Below, piece by piece: positions 34,945 to 43,949 of a stretch of DNA of 64,000 nt. How positions within the stretch are numbered: position 1 is the first letter of the stretch; the number at the start of each line of letters is the position of its first letter. The DNA lies in the NCBI RefSeq assembly GCF_028021195.1, contig NZ_CP115668.1, positions 372,001 through 436,000 of the forward strand. The letters are read 5' to 3'. Below the pieces are notes generated by a model. That model was given only the letters and a program-made list of their open reading frames with translations. It searched no databases and was not told the DNA's origin. Made by a program: the position numbers and the translations under genes. The DNA is from Cutibacterium equinum (GTDB taxonomy: Bacteria > Actinomycetota > Actinomycetes > Propionibacteriales > Propionibacteriaceae).

Positions 34945-35801
34945 CAGCCCACCAACCTTCGGGTGTAGATCCGCCGTGACGCCATGAGGCCGCCGACTGA
35001 CAGGATTGCCAAGAAGACGACGTGGACACACACCAGCCAGATCGGTTCGCCATGGGTGTAGCTGACGTCTCGGGCCAGTTCTGTCCCGTGCCAGATGGGG
35101 GATATCCATCCGATCCAGCGCAAGGACATCGGTAGGACGTCAAGAGGGAAGTAGGTGCCGGCGAACAGGGTCATCGGGAGGACGACGAACCTTTCGACTA
35201 ACGAGAAACTGGCACCTTCGTCGTCACGGGTGGCAGAGAAGGCCTGGAGAGGCGCTCCCAGAGCGGATGCCGTCAGCACGGTGATGGGTACGCCGACCAG
35301 CGACCTCGCTGTGTGGGGGAAAGCGCCGAATGCAAGGCCGGCAGCCCAGAAGAACAGTGACTGCAACAGCATCCGGATCATCACTCCGATGTGCTGGCCG
35401 AGGGCAACCTGACCAGGGGTGACGGGGGTCGCCACCGGGCCGTGGTATAGCCGCTGCCAGGTGAACCCGTCCATGATGGGGTAGGTGAGTTCGCTCAGCA
35501 CTCCGATGGCGACGGTCGTGACCATCAATGCCGGTGTCACGAAGTGCAGGTACGGCACCCCGCCGACAGTCTTGTGATTGGCGTCAACGAGGGAACCTAG
35601 TCCCAACCCCATCGCGAACAAGTAGAGCAGCGGAGTACCGATGGCCGACACGATGATCGACCAGACGTAGGACTTTGCTTGTGCGAAATACCAGCGGCAC
35701 ACGGGCCAGAATCCCCACCGTTGAGTGCGACGAGCCATCTCGTTGGGAGTGATGGGGGTGCCTCGGTTGACGAGAAGTGGTTCCTGGTGGGTGGTCGTCA
35801 T
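34944..35801 (-). CDS. ABC-2 type exporter permease (DrrB/NodJ type)
   Basis: The 285-residue membrane protein is paralogous to its downstream neighbour. It shows IGTPLLYLFAMGLGLGSLVD and AGTYFPLDVLPMSLRWIGWISPIWHGTELARDV in the same places. Two different permeases and one ATPase suggest a heterodimeric exporter. Its start overlaps the ATPase stop (ATGA). Confidence 0.85.
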   Translation of the reverse strand: MTTTHQEPLLVNRGTPITPNEMARRTQRWGFWPVCRWYFAQAKSYVWSIIVSAIGTPLLYLFAMGLGLGSLVDANHKTVGGVPYLHFVTPALMVTTVAIGVLSELTYPIMDGFTWQRLYHGPVATPVTPGQVALGQHIGVMIRMLLQSLFFWAAGLAFGAFPHTARSLVGVPITVLTASALGAPLQAFSATRDDEGASFSLVERFVVLPMTLFAGTYFPLDVLPMSLRWIGWISPIWHGTELARDVSYTHGEPIWLVCVHVVFLAILSVGGLMASRRIYTRRLVG

Positions 35802-36724
35802 TCGATGAGAGACCGTCCCGTGAGGGTGAGGAAGACATCTTCCAGACTGGTGCGTCGTACCAGGGATGTGCGTGGGTTGAGCCCCTCGTCGACGATCTGG
35901 GTCAGCGCCGCGTCACCGTCCTCGGCATAGACGAGGATCCGGTCGGGAAGGACCTCTTGCCTAACACCGATGTGGCTCAGCTGCTCGAGAATCTCGGTAT
36001 TGCGCCCGGACCCGAACCTCACCTCGAGGACCTCGCGGGAGCAGTATTGGTTGATGAGGTCAGCAGGGGTCCCGTGGGCCATGATGCGCCCGTGATCGAC
36101 GACAATGAGACGGTCGCACAGCTGCTCGGCCTCATCCATGAAGTGGGTCGTGACGACGAGAGTGACTCCCTCTTCCTTGAGCCGGAACAGGCGATCCCAG
36201 AGGATGTGTCGGGCCTGCGGATCCAACCCGGTGGTTGGTTCGTCGAGAAGAAGAACCGATGGTTCGTTGATCAATCCCCGCGCGATCGTCAGACGCCGTT
36301 TCATACCGCCTGACAAGGTCTTGACCTTGTTGTTCGCCTTTTCGGTCAATTCGACGAACTCCAGCAGGTCGACTGCCTTGCGCTTGAGCCAGGAGGTCTT
36401 CAACCCGAAGTAGCGTCCGTAGACGATGAGATTGTCAGTGACGGTGAGATCCTCGTCGAGGTTGTCCTGCTGGGCGACAACCCCGAGATGGGCTCGAACG
36501 TGGGGCCCTTCGGCCTGGGGATCGAGTCCCATGACCGTCAGCTTTCCGCTGGTGCGTCCGAGAGTTCCCCCGATCATCCGCATCGTGGTGGACTTTCCGG
36601 CGCCATTGGGGCCGAGCAGGCCGAAGGACTCCCCGCTGGCGACCTCGAAGTCGATGCCGTCGACGGCTGTGAAATCACCGTAAGTCTTGCGCAAGCCTTC
36701 GGCGACGATGACGGGTTGGGTCAC
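35798..36724 (-). CDS. ABC exporter ATP-binding protein (DrrA/NodI type)
   Basis: The 308-residue ATPase has Walker A GPNGAGKSTTMRMIGG, signature LSGGMKRRLTIARGLI, Walker B VLLLDEPTTGLDPQARH and VTTHFMDEAEQLCDR, the DrrA-type pattern. A C-terminal part of about 70 residues follows the core. The start is GTG 36724 with AAGGAG seven bases upstream; the longer frame to 37192 crosses the macro-domain gene and is rejected. It is the first gene of the three-gene exporter operon. Confidence 0.88.
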   Translation of the reverse strand: MTQPVIVAEGLRKTYGDFTAVDGIDFEVASGESFGLLGPNGAGKSTTMRMIGGTLGRTSGKLTVMGLDPQAEGPHVRAHLGVVAQQDNLDEDLTVTDNLIVYGRYFGLKTSWLKRKAVDLLEFVELTEKANNKVKTLSGGMKRRLTIARGLINEPSVLLLDEPTTGLDPQARHILWDRLFRLKEEGVTLVVTTHFMDEAEQLCDRLIVVDHGRIMAHGTPADLINQYCSREVLEVRFGSGRNTEILEQLSHIGVRQEVLPDRILVYAEDGDAALTQIVDEGLNPRTSLVRRTSLEDVFLTLTGRSLIE

Positions 36725-36734
36725 AGGCTGCTCC

Positions 36735-37253
36735 TTATCGCTGGTTCTCGAGGGCGGCCCGGTAGCCAGCCTCAGCCTCATCATTGAAGGCCACGAGGTA
36801 GATCGTGTCCACCTTGGTGTCGGCTTGCCGACAGGTTTCCACGGCAATCCGGGTGGCCTCGTCCATGGGGTAGCCGTAGACCCCGGCAGAGATGGTCGGG
36901 AATGCGACGCTTCTGGCACCGATCTCGTCAGCCACCTGCAGGCTGGTGCGGTAGCAGGAGGCGAGCTGATCGGACTTGTCGATGGTCTTGGCCCAGACCG
37001 GTCCCACGGTGTGGATGACCCACCGTGCGGGCATGTTCCCGGCTGTGGTGGCCACCGAGTCTCCCGTGGGCAGGCCGTCCGGAAGGGTCGTCTCACGCAG
37101 CTTGCGGCAGGCCGTCGATAGTTCTGGGCCGGCGGCTCGATGAATGGCCCCGTCCACACCTCCGCCGCCAGCCAGTTGCCGATTCGCGGCATTGACGACG
37201 GCGTCGACGTCGAGGGTGGTGATATCAGAACGCACTATCCGGATCGTGGCCAT
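36735..37253 (-). CDS. Macro-domain protein (O-acetyl-ADP-ribose deacetylase type)
   Basis: The 172-residue protein is a single macro domain. It shows DAVVNAANRQLAGGGGVDGAIHRAAG, the ADP-ribose-binding asparagine and glycine loop, then VIHTVGPVW and AFPTISAGVYGYPMDEATRIA, as in MacroD/YmdB hydrolases that remove acetyl or ADP-ribosyl groups. ATG 37253 was chosen because the fold starts immediately after it. It lies 10 bp upstream of the exporter ATPase on the same strand, a linkage without obvious functional meaning. Confidence 0.9.
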   Translation of the reverse strand: MATIRIVRSDITTLDVDAVVNAANRQLAGGGGVDGAIHRAAGPELSTACRKLRETTLPDGLPTGDSVATTAGNMPARWVIHTVGPVWAKTIDKSDQLASCYRTSLQVADEIGARSVAFPTISAGVYGYPMDEATRIAVETCRQADTKVDTIYLVAFNDEAEAGYRAALENQR

Positions 37254-37293
37254 GCCGCCAATTCTGCCGGACACTCGACGGTCCTGACCAGGG

Positions 37294-37881
37294 TCAGTGT
37301 CGGGGCAGGGAGGCGACGAGGCTTGTGAGATCCACATCGCGAGTGATGACGATTCCGTTGGTCAGGGAGAGGGAGTAGTCGCAGTCGCGGTGGGTGCCGC
37401 CAGACAGTGCCGACAGCATGACGCGCAGGGTGTCCCCGTGGCTGACCATGACGAGCGCCTCGGGGGGATTCCGGGCGAGCTCGTCCAGCAGATCGCGACA
37501 GCGCCGCCAGACATCGAGGAGGGACTCCCCGCCACCCCAGCCGATCTCTGCGATGTCGGCACCTTCAGGAACGGGCATCTCGTGCAGCTCGCTGGACAGT
37601 TTTCCTTCCATGTCACCCAGGTACTGTTCCCGCAACCGGGCGTCAGGCTTCGGGGTCGAGGCAATCTCCCGACCCACACGCTGAGCGGTTTGCATGGCCC
37701 GCGTCTGGTCCGAACTCAGCAAGAGGGTGTGACGAGGAACCAGCTCGGCGACCCTGCGTCCGGCCTCACTGGCCTGACGATGACCTCGCCTGGTCAGGGG
37801 GACGTCCATCGTCTGCCCCTGAATGCGGTGCTCCAGGTTCCAGGTGGACTGACCGTGGCGCACCAGGACGATTCGAGTCAT
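37294..37881 (-). CDS. Histidine phosphatase family protein (phosphoglycerate mutase-like)
   Basis: The 195-residue protein opens with IVLVRHGQSTWNLEHRIQGQ, the RHG phosphohistidine motif. It carries LTRRGHRQASEAGRRVA, LLSSDQTRAMQTAQ and the second histidine in ALVMVSHGDTLRVML. The substrate is unknown; small monomeric members act on sugar phosphates or cobalamin and nucleotide intermediates. An alpha-ribazole phosphatase (CobC) role is possible given the cobalamin genes 3.5 kb away, but it is not linked to them. Its TAGGCT -10 box lies at leaderless distance. Confidence 0.85.
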   Translation of the reverse strand: MTRIVLVRHGQSTWNLEHRIQGQTMDVPLTRRGHRQASEAGRRVAELVPRHTLLLSSDQTRAMQTAQRVGREIASTPKPDARLREQYLGDMEGKLSSELHEMPVPEGADIAEIGWGGGESLLDVWRRCRDLLDELARNPPEALVMVSHGDTLRVMLSALSGGTHRDCDYSLSLTNGIVITRDVDLTSLVASLPRH

Positions 37882-37887
37882 TACGGC

Positions 37888-37893
37888 AGCCTA
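37888..37893 (-). promoter_or_regulatory. -10 box (TAGGCT) of the histidine phosphatase gene
   Basis: TAGGCT on the minus strand ends six bases before the ATG at 37881, the leaderless arrangement. Confidence 0.45.
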
Positions 37894-37899
37894 ACGCCT

Positions 37900-37927
37900 A
37901 TGACACATGTCATGGTGAAGTCATGAC
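37900..37927. promoter_or_regulatory. Phased ATGAC/GTCAT repeats upstream of an ABC-two-component operon
   Basis: ATGAC (37900), GTCAT (37909) and the palindrome GTCATGAC (37920-37927) occur within 28 bases. The two GTCAT copies are 11 bp apart, about one helical turn. The site lies 46 bp before the ABC ATPase start and between divergent genes, a suitable operator for the LuxR-type regulator at the end of that operon. Confidence 0.35.
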
Positions 37928-37972
37928 GCCGGACCATGGGCGCAGGCCCGCCTGATGGGATGTTATGAAGGT

Positions 37973-38896
37973 ATGAACGAGACAGCGGTGGTCGTTGAGG
38001 ACCTCGTCAAGACCTTCCCCACCGGGGGAGAGCCTCTGAGGGCAGTCGACCACATCAATTTCACGATTCAGCAAGGTGAGGTTGTCGCCTTCCTCGGTCC
38101 CAACGGTGCTGGAAAGACGACGACCATCGACATGCTGCTGGGAATCACCGCCCCGACCTCCGGTCGCGTCGAGTTGATGGGACTAGACGCCGAGAAGGGG
38201 GCCCGCTCCGGCCGGGTCTCGGCGGTACAACAGACCCGTGGTTTGCTCGACGACTTCACTGTGCACGAGACGATGCGGGTCGTCGGTTCGACCTTCAAGC
38301 TCCCGCGCTCCCGAATCGACGAGCAGATGCGAGTCTGGGGGCTGGAGGATTACGCCTCCCGGAAAGTGAGGAAGTGTTCCGGCGGTCAGCAACAGCGATT
38401 GCGCTTCGCCCTGGCGATGCTGCCCGATCCGGATCTTCTGTTGCTCGATGAGCCCACAATGGGTCTCGACGTGGACGGAAGGCGTCACTTCTGGTCACAG
38501 ATGCACCAGGCCGCCGACGAGGGGCGCACCATCATCTTCGCCACCCACTACCTCGGTGAGGCCGAGGAGTTTGCTGACCGGGTCATCCTCATCAATCACG
38601 GCAAGATCATCGCTGACGGGCCGATCGCCGAGGTCCGTGCCTCGGTTTCGGGGTCTACGGTCACTGCTGTGTGGCCCGGCGTCGACGCTGCCATCCTCGA
38701 CCGTCTGCCTCACGTCAATCACTACGACGTCAAGTCCGACACCATCGCCTTCACCACCGACGAATCCGACGACCTGGTGCGCCATTTGCTCAACCACACC
38801 GAGGCCCACGACGTGCTGGTTGCTCGCACCACCTTGGAGGACGCATTTCTCTCGCTTACCAGTGAGAGCAACGACCAGACAGAGGATGCATCATGA
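37973..38896 (+). CDS. ABC transporter ATP-binding protein linked to a two-component system
   Basis: The 307-residue ATPase has Walker A GPNGAGKTTTIDMLLG, signature CSGGQQQRLRFALAML, Walker [18 protein letters not shown] and ATHYLGEAEEFADR, followed by a C-terminal part of about 80 residues. It belongs to the export-type group seen beside DesK/LiaS-like sensors. I used ATG 37973 (MNETAVVVEDLVKTF); an in-frame ATG at 37955 exists but adds only six non-conserved residues. It heads a four-gene operon with a permease, histidine kinase and response regulator, each overlapping or closely spaced. Confidence 0.88.
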   Translation: MNETAVVVEDLVKTFPTGGEPLRAVDHINFTIQQGEVVAFLGPNGAGKTTTIDMLLGITAPTSGRVELMGLDAEKGARSGRVSAVQQTRGLLDDFTVHETMRVVGSTFKLPRSRIDEQMRVWGLEDYASRKVRKCSGGQQQRLRFALAMLPDPDLLLLDEPTMGLDVDGRRHFWSQMHQAADEGRTIIFATHYLGEAEEFADRVILINHGKIIADGPIAEVRASVSGSTVTAVWPGVDAAILDRLPHVNHYDVKSDTIAFTTDESDDLVRHLLNHTEAHDVLVARTTLEDAFLSLTSESNDQTEDAS

Positions 38897-39645
38897 ATGC
38901 CACCTACGCCCTTCTCGACATTCGCCGAATGGTTCGCACCCCGGCGATCGTCATCTTTGCTTTTGTCATGCCGGTTGCGATGTATGTGCTCTTCGGTGCG
39001 ATCCAGAACTATGGGAACCTCCCGGTGCCCCACGGAAACGTCAAGGCCACGGTGATGGCATCGTTGGCCCTCTATGGCGCAGCCACCGCTGCCTCAGGTC
39101 TGGGGGCCTCGTCGGCTCTGGAACAAGACGCCGGGTGGGGACGTCAGTTGGCGACCACGCCGATGACCCAAGGGAAGTATCTCCTGACTAAGGTCGTCGC
39201 GATCCAGATCGTCGCTGCCGTTCCGGTAGCCCTTGTGCTGCTCGTCGGTGCCCTGTCGGGGGCGCGTATCGACGGTATCGGCTGGCTGTGGACCTTCCTG
39301 CTGGCATGGGTGTGCTGCATTCCCTACACCGTCTTCGGTCTGGCAATTGCCATGTTCATCCGCAACGAGAACGCCGCAACTCTGGTGTCCTTCTTCGTGC
39401 TGGCGTTCGCCTTTCTCGGCAACGTCTTTATGCCCCTGGGCGGGTTCATGCTTAAGCTTTCCCGCTTCACTCCGCTGTGGGGGGTCAATCTGCTGCCACG
39501 TTGGCCGATCATGGGAGGATACGAGATGACGATCCATGAGCCGGTCGAGGTCAACCTCTCCTATGCCATCATGAGCGCAGTGGTGTGGGCTGGTGTCTTC
39601 GCCGTGCTGGCATGGCTGGCCTCCCGGCGTCACCAGGACCGCTGA
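38893..39645 (+). CDS. ABC-2 type permease linked to a two-component system
   Basis: The 250-residue protein has six hydrophobic segments, starting with a long membrane helix at VIFAFVMPVAMYVLFGA and including SGLGASSALEQDAGWGRQLATTPMTQGKYLLTKV, an amphipathic loop typical of ABC-2 permeases. The start overlaps the ATPase stop (ATGA). The transported compound is unknown; such modules often give resistance to membrane-active drugs or peptides, or respond to membrane state. Confidence 0.85.
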   Translation: MNATYALLDIRRMVRTPAIVIFAFVMPVAMYVLFGAIQNYGNLPVPHGNVKATVMASLALYGAATAASGLGASSALEQDAGWGRQLATTPMTQGKYLLTKVVAIQIVAAVPVALVLLVGALSGARIDGIGWLWTFLLAWVCCIPYTVFGLAIAMFIRNENAATLVSFFVLAFAFLGNVFMPLGGFMLKLSRFTPLWGVNLLPRWPIMGGYEMTIHEPVEVNLSYAIMSAVVWAGVFAVLAWLASRRHQDR

Positions 39646-39676
39646 GAGACCTCAGGTAAGAGGAGAAACAGTCCGA

Positions 39677-40783
39677 ATGCGCAAACGGTCCAGACGCTCG
39701 CTGTCGAAACGGGGCGCGCGCAGGACTCAGACCCTGTACGCCGGGATCTGGACGGTCTTCCTCGTCTATCCGATCGAGCACATCGCTGGCAACCCCGAGC
39801 TCGTGACCTCCCAGCGGGTTCTCGGGTTGGTGTCCATCGGGCTGTTCGTGCTCATCTACCTGGTCGGATTCTGGTTGGGCATCGACACCTTGGACACTTG
39901 GTTCTCGCGGCGCTGGATGCCGCGGTGGCCCTGGGCGTTTCTTGCCGTGTTGTGCGTGCTCAATGCGGGGGTGGCAGTCGTCGATCCGACAGCGGCCATG
40001 GAAATGTTCGCCTATCCGCTGGCCTTCACCCTCTTCCTGATGCCGGCATCGGCAGTCCTGACGGTTCTCGTGCTCGAGGTCGCCGCAATCCTGGTCGCCC
40101 GGATCGTCAACGACCAGCAACAGGGGTGGCTCATGGCAGTGCCGTCGATGGCCATGATTCTGGCGGCTGGATTCATCAGTCGGGTGTGGGACAACAACCG
40201 GCTCGAGCAGGACAAGCAGCACAAGATCGAGGCCACCTATGCCGAGCGGGAGAGGATCGCCTCGGACGTCCACGACCTGCTCGGCCAGAGCCTCACGGTG
40301 ATGTCGATGAAGGCTGAACTCATCGGCAGGCTCATCGACATCGACCCTGAGGCTGCCAAGGACCAGGCCGAGGACTTGCACACGCTGAGTCGGGAGGCCT
40401 TGGGGCAGGTTCGAGGCTTGGTCAGTGACCTCAACGAGGCAGATCTGGACTCTCAGCTCGCCACCGCCGCGACGGCCCTGGCGACAGCCGATATCTCTCT
40501 GAGGATCCGTGACGAGCGGACTGGCGAGTCTGAGCACGATGCTGTGCGAGGATGGGTGCTGCGGGAGGCCGTCACCAATGTCGTCCGCCATTCGCAGGCC
40601 AAGCACTGTTGGATCGAGCTGTCCGACGATGTGATGTGTATCACCGATGATGGCATCGGGGTCGGTGACGCCAAGGAAGGTTCCGGTCGGGCCGGAATGA
40701 GACGTCGGGTTGAGAGTATCGGTGGACGGCTGGACATCGGGCCGGGGGACAATGGCCGGGGTACCAAGGTGGTGGTGTCATGA
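39677..40783 (+). CDS. Sensor histidine kinase (DesK/NarL-partner type)
   Basis: The 368-residue membrane kinase has about five to six transmembrane helices in the first 165 residues and no large extracellular domain. The phosphoacceptor is in the dimerisation helix ERERIASDVHDLLGQSLTVMSMK (HisKA_3 type), and the ATPase part carries LREAVTNVVRHSQAKHCWIEL and DDGIGVGDAKEGSGRAGMRRRVESIGGRLDI. This DesK-like form senses the membrane itself. ATG 39677 follows an AGGAG site; the longer open frame begins inside the permease gene. It overlaps the response regulator by four bases. Confidence 0.9.
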   Translation: MRKRSRRSLSKRGARRTQTLYAGIWTVFLVYPIEHIAGNPELVTSQRVLGLVSIGLFVLIYLVGFWLGIDTLDTWFSRRWMPRWPWAFLAVLCVLNAGVAVVDPTAAMEMFAYPLAFTLFLMPASAVLTVLVLEVAAILVARIVNDQQQGWLMAVPSMAMILAAGFISRVWDNNRLEQDKQHKIEATYAERERIASDVHDLLGQSLTVMSMKAELIGRLIDIDPEAAKDQAEDLHTLSREALGQVRGLVSDLNEADLDSQLATAATALATADISLRIRDERTGESEHDAVRGWVLREAVTNVVRHSQAKHCWIELSDDVMCITDDGIGVGDAKEGSGRAGMRRRVESIGGRLDIGPGDNGRGTKVVVS

Positions 40784-41397
40784 CAACCTGTGATGAGCCG
40801 ATCAAGCTCGTTCTCGCCGACGATCAGACCTTGGTGCTCGGTGCCCTCGTCGCCCTGCTCTCCCTGGAACCCGACATCGAGGTGGTCGGGCAGTGCAGTC
40901 GCGGAGATGAGGTCGTATCGACGGTCGAGGAGCTTTGTCCCGACGTGCTGCTCCTCGACATCGAGATGCCCGGTATGGATGGCATCGAGGTGGCCGGCCG
41001 TTTGGCTGAGGCTGACGTCAAGATTCTCATCGTCACCACGTTCCGACGCCCGGGATATCTGCGACGGGCCATGGATGCCGGGGTGGCCGGATTCCTCGTC
41101 AAGGACACCCCCGCTTCTGAATTGGCCCAGGCGGTGCGCAAGGTGCATCAAGGCGGTCGCGTCATCGATCCCGCCTTGGCTGCGGAATCTCTGCTCGACG
41201 GATACAACCCGTTGACGCAAAGGGAGCAGATGGTACTGCGGGAGGCGGAGTCGGGAGAGCCGATCGCCGTCATCGCCAAGAGGCTTTCCCTGTCCGCCGG
41301 GACGGTGCGCAACCACGTCTCCTCAGCGATCGCCAAGACCAACAGCGTCAACCGAGCCCAGGCAGTTGCCGAAGCCAGAAGACGCGGCTGGTTGTGA
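40780..41397 (+). CDS. NarL/DesR-family response regulator
   Basis: The 205-residue protein has a receiver domain (KLVLADDQTLVLGALVALLSLE, phosphoacceptor aspartate in VLLLDIEMPGMDGIEV, FLVKDTPASELAQAV) and a LuxR-type helix-turn-helix (LTQREQMVLREAESGEP...RLSLSAGTVRNHVSSAIAKTN). It is the partner of the kinase encoded just upstream and probably controls the ABC genes of the same operon, perhaps through the phased ATGAC sites at 37900-37927. Confidence 0.92.
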   Translation: MTTCDEPIKLVLADDQTLVLGALVALLSLEPDIEVVGQCSRGDEVVSTVEELCPDVLLLDIEMPGMDGIEVAGRLAEADVKILIVTTFRRPGYLRRAMDAGVAGFLVKDTPASELAQAVRKVHQGGRVIDPALAAESLLDGYNPLTQREQMVLREAESGEPIAVIAKRLSLSAGTVRNHVSSAIAKTNSVNRAQAVAEARRRGWL

Positions 41398-41413
41398 AGG
41401 GCCGTGTCCTCGC

Positions 41414-41419
41414 TAGGGT
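41414..41419 (+). promoter_or_regulatory. -10 box (TAGGGT) of the cbiB gene
   Basis: TAGGGT ends six bases before ATG 41426. No ribosome-binding site is seen, and no cobalamin riboswitch precedes this gene, unlike the later cobalamin operons. Confidence 0.5.
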
Positions 41420-41425
41420 GTGGGC

Positions 41426-42454
41426 ATGCTGAGTCATCGTGACCGTCGTCGTGGCCTCGGGCTGGCTGCCCGCGCAGTAGGACTGGCAGTCGGCGTCGCT
41501 GCCGATCGACTGTTCGGGGATCCGCAGGATCACCACCCGGTGGCTGTCTTCGGCAATGCCGCTGCTGGCCTGGAGAAGCGCGACTGGGCCGATTCGGTGG
41601 CCCGCGGTGGGGTGCACGTTGCTGCCTGCCTCGTACCGCTGGCCGTGCTGGGAGCTGGCGTCGAGAAGGCCACCGCGAAGCACCCAGTGATGCGCATGAT
41701 CGCCACGGCTGCGACGACCTGGGCGGTGGTGGGATCGACATCTCTGGCTCGTGAAGGCCACACCATGGCCGATCGCTTGCGCAATGGCGACCTGTCTGGG
41801 GCCAGGCGGCAGCTGTCCCACCTGTGTTCCCGGGACGCCGATCAGCTCGACGAGCCAGAGTTGGCCCGGGCGACCGTGGAATCCATGGCGGAGAACACCG
41901 CAGACGCCGCCGTCGCCTCGCTGTGGTGGGGAGCGGTGGCAGGAGTGCCAGGAATGCTTGTCCATCGGGGCGCGAACACCCTCGACGCCATGATCGGCCA
42001 CCACAACGAGCGTTACGAGAACTTCGGGAAGGTGGCTGCTCACCTCGACGACCTTCTTGATCTGCCCGCGTCCCGGCTGACCGGTCTGTTCTGCTGCCTG
42101 CTGGCTCCCACAGTCGGAGGGGATCGGCGTTGCGCCTTTGAGGTCATGATGCGTGATCATGCCCATCACCCCAGCCCCAACGGGGGATGGTGCGAGTCGG
42201 CCTGGGCCGGTGCCCTCGGGGTGCAGTTGGGCGGACGCAATGTCTACTACGGAAACCGTCACGAGGATCGCCCCCTGCTGGGAGACGGCCCTCGGCCTGA
42301 CGGTGCCAAGGTTGCTGACGCCGCCAACCTCGTCACCAAGGTCACCGATGTGGCGACAGCAGTCGCCTGCCTTGGCGTCGCGACCCTGGCTCACCTCAAG
42401 TTCTACGGGGGCATCCTGCCGCGCCGTTGTGACTCGTCGAGGAAGGAGAAGTGA
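41426..42454 (+). CDS. cbiB: Adenosylcobinamide-phosphate synthase CbiB/CobD
   Basis: The 342-residue membrane protein attaches aminopropanol (or its phosphate) to adenosylcobyric acid. Recognised by GVAADRLFGDPQDHHPVAVFG near the N-terminus, VESMAENTADAAVASLWWGAVAGVPG, RGANTLDAMIGHHNERYENFG and AHHPSPNGGWCESAWAGALGVQLGG, all hallmarks of the family. It has about four membrane segments. GTG 41420 is an alternative start, but the TAGGGT box favours ATG 41426. It overlaps cobQ by one base. Confidence 0.93.
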   Translation: MLSHRDRRRGLGLAARAVGLAVGVAADRLFGDPQDHHPVAVFGNAAAGLEKRDWADSVARGGVHVAACLVPLAVLGAGVEKATAKHPVMRMIATAATTWAVVGSTSLAREGHTMADRLRNGDLSGARRQLSHLCSRDADQLDEPELARATVESMAENTADAAVASLWWGAVAGVPGMLVHRGANTLDAMIGHHNERYENFGKVAAHLDDLLDLPASRLTGLFCCLLAPTVGGDRRCAFEVMMRDHAHHPSPNGGWCESAWAGALGVQLGGRNVYYGNRHEDRPLLGDGPRPDGAKVADAANLVTKVTDVATAVACLGVATLAHLKFYGGILPRRCDSSRKEK

Positions 42455-43914
42455 TGGGTGGAATCCTTGTTGCCGGAACCTCTTCTGACGCAGGCAAGTC
42501 CCTGGTCGTCACGGCTTTGTGTCGGGCAGCGCGGCGTCGCGGGATCGACGTCGTGCCCTACAAGGCCCAGAACATGAGCAACAACTCGATGGTGTGCTCC
42601 GACGGATCTGAGATTGGGCGCGCCCAGTTCCTGCAGGCCACTGCAGCCAAGGTGATTCCCGAGTCGGCGATGAATCCGGTGCTGCTCAAACCCGGTACCG
42701 ACCGCCGTTCCTTCATCGTCTTGCGCGGCAAGCCGGCAGGGGTGCTTGAAGCAGGCCAGTACGCCACCGGGCGGCGTCACCTGGCCGAGGCTGCCTGGGC
42801 CGCCTACGACGAGCTCGCGGCCGCCCACGACATGGTCCTGTGCGAGGGGGCCGGGTCTCCCGCTGAGATCAACCTGCGTGCTGGTGATTACACGAACATG
42901 GGTCTGGCAAGGCAGAAGAACCTGCCGGTGGTGCTGGTCGGCGACATCGACCGAGGCGGGGTGCTTGCCAGCCTCTTCGGCACCTGGGCTCTCCTCGACG
43001 ACGAGGACCGGGGCCTACTGGCCGGATACATCATCAACAAGTTCCGGGGTGACGAGTCGGTACTGGCTCCCGGCCTTGCCGAGATCACCCGGCGCACCGG
43101 GATGCCAAGCTTCGGGGTACTGCCCTGGGTTCCGGGGGTGTGGCTCGACGGTGAGGATGCCCTCGAGGTGGGGCGTTGGCGTCATGACGGCGATTCGGAC
43201 TGCCCGGAGGACCTGCGGGTTGCCGTCGTCCGGTTGCCGAGGATTTCCAACGCCACCGACGTTGACGCGATGGCCGCAGAGGCCGGGGTCGACGTCCAGG
43301 TGACGACGAACCCGAACACCTGTGAGCGTGCTGATGTCCTCGTCCTGCCTGGGTCCCGTTCCACGGTACGTGACCTTGAGTGGCTGAGATCGACCGGAAT
43401 CGCGGATGTTGTCGTCCGCCGCGCTAGCCAGGGGCGTACCGTGCTGGGGATCTGTGGCGGTTACCAGATGTTGACCCGTCTCATCATCGACCCGGACGGC
43501 CAGGAATCGCAGACCGAGCGTACCGAGGGTTTGGGGCTGTTGCCGGTCGAGGTGACCTTCGGGGCGCGGAAGACCTTAGCCACCCCGAGCGGGTCGTGGC
43601 GGGGAATCGACGTCGGCGGTTACGAGATTCATCACGGCCGCATGGACGTCGACCTGTCGGCGGGGGAGCCCTTCCTCGACGGAGTCCGGGTCGGAAGTGT
43701 CTGGGGGACGATGTGGCATGGCGCTTTCGAGTGTGACGAGTTCCGACGCGCCTGGCTTGCTGAGGCCGCCGATCGTGCCGGATCGGCATGGCGACCCGTT
43801 GAAGGCGCCATCGGCTACGGGCAGCGCCGTGAGCAAATGATCGACGTCCTGGCTGATGCTGTCGAGGAGCATCTGGATCTCGACCGTCTGTTCCGCCTGG
43901 CCGATGGGTGCTGA
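42454..43914 (+). CDS. cobQ: Cobyric acid synthase (glutamine-hydrolysing)
   Basis: The 486-residue protein amidates side chains b, d, e and g of adenosylcobyrinate a,c-diamide. The N-terminal ATP-binding domain starts GGILVAGTSSDAGKSLVVTALCR and contains YKAQNMSNNSMVCSDGSEIGRAQ. The class I glutamine amidotransferase half has VLVLPGSRSTVRDLEWL, the nucleophile in VLGICGGYQML and histidine in MWHGAFECDEFRR. A GGAGG-like site lies before the TGATG junction with cbiB. It ends about 40 bp before the first cobalamin riboswitch. Confidence 0.95.
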   Translation: MGGILVAGTSSDAGKSLVVTALCRAARRRGIDVVPYKAQNMSNNSMVCSDGSEIGRAQFLQATAAKVIPESAMNPVLLKPGTDRRSFIVLRGKPAGVLEAGQYATGRRHLAEAAWAAYDELAAAHDMVLCEGAGSPAEINLRAGDYTNMGLARQKNLPVVLVGDIDRGGVLASLFGTWALLDDEDRGLLAGYIINKFRGDESVLAPGLAEITRRTGMPSFGVLPWVPGVWLDGEDALEVGRWRHDGDSDCPEDLRVAVVRLPRISNATDVDAMAAEAGVDVQVTTNPNTCERADVLVLPGSRSTVRDLEWLRSTGIADVVVRRASQGRTVLGICGGYQMLTRLIIDPDGQESQTERTEGLGLLPVEVTFGARKTLATPSGSWRGIDVGGYEIHHGRMDVDLSAGEPFLDGVRVGSVWGTMWHGAFECDEFRRAWLAEAADRAGSAWRPVEGAIGYGQRREQMIDVLADAVEEHLDLDRLFRLADGC

Positions 43915-43949
43915 CCCTGATCCTGTCGTGGTGGGATGCCACGATGTGG

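Noticed and set aside
36725-37192. Extended N-terminus for the DrrA-like ATPase
   Set aside because: It would translate the macro-domain gene in another frame; GTG 36724 has AAGGAG in place.
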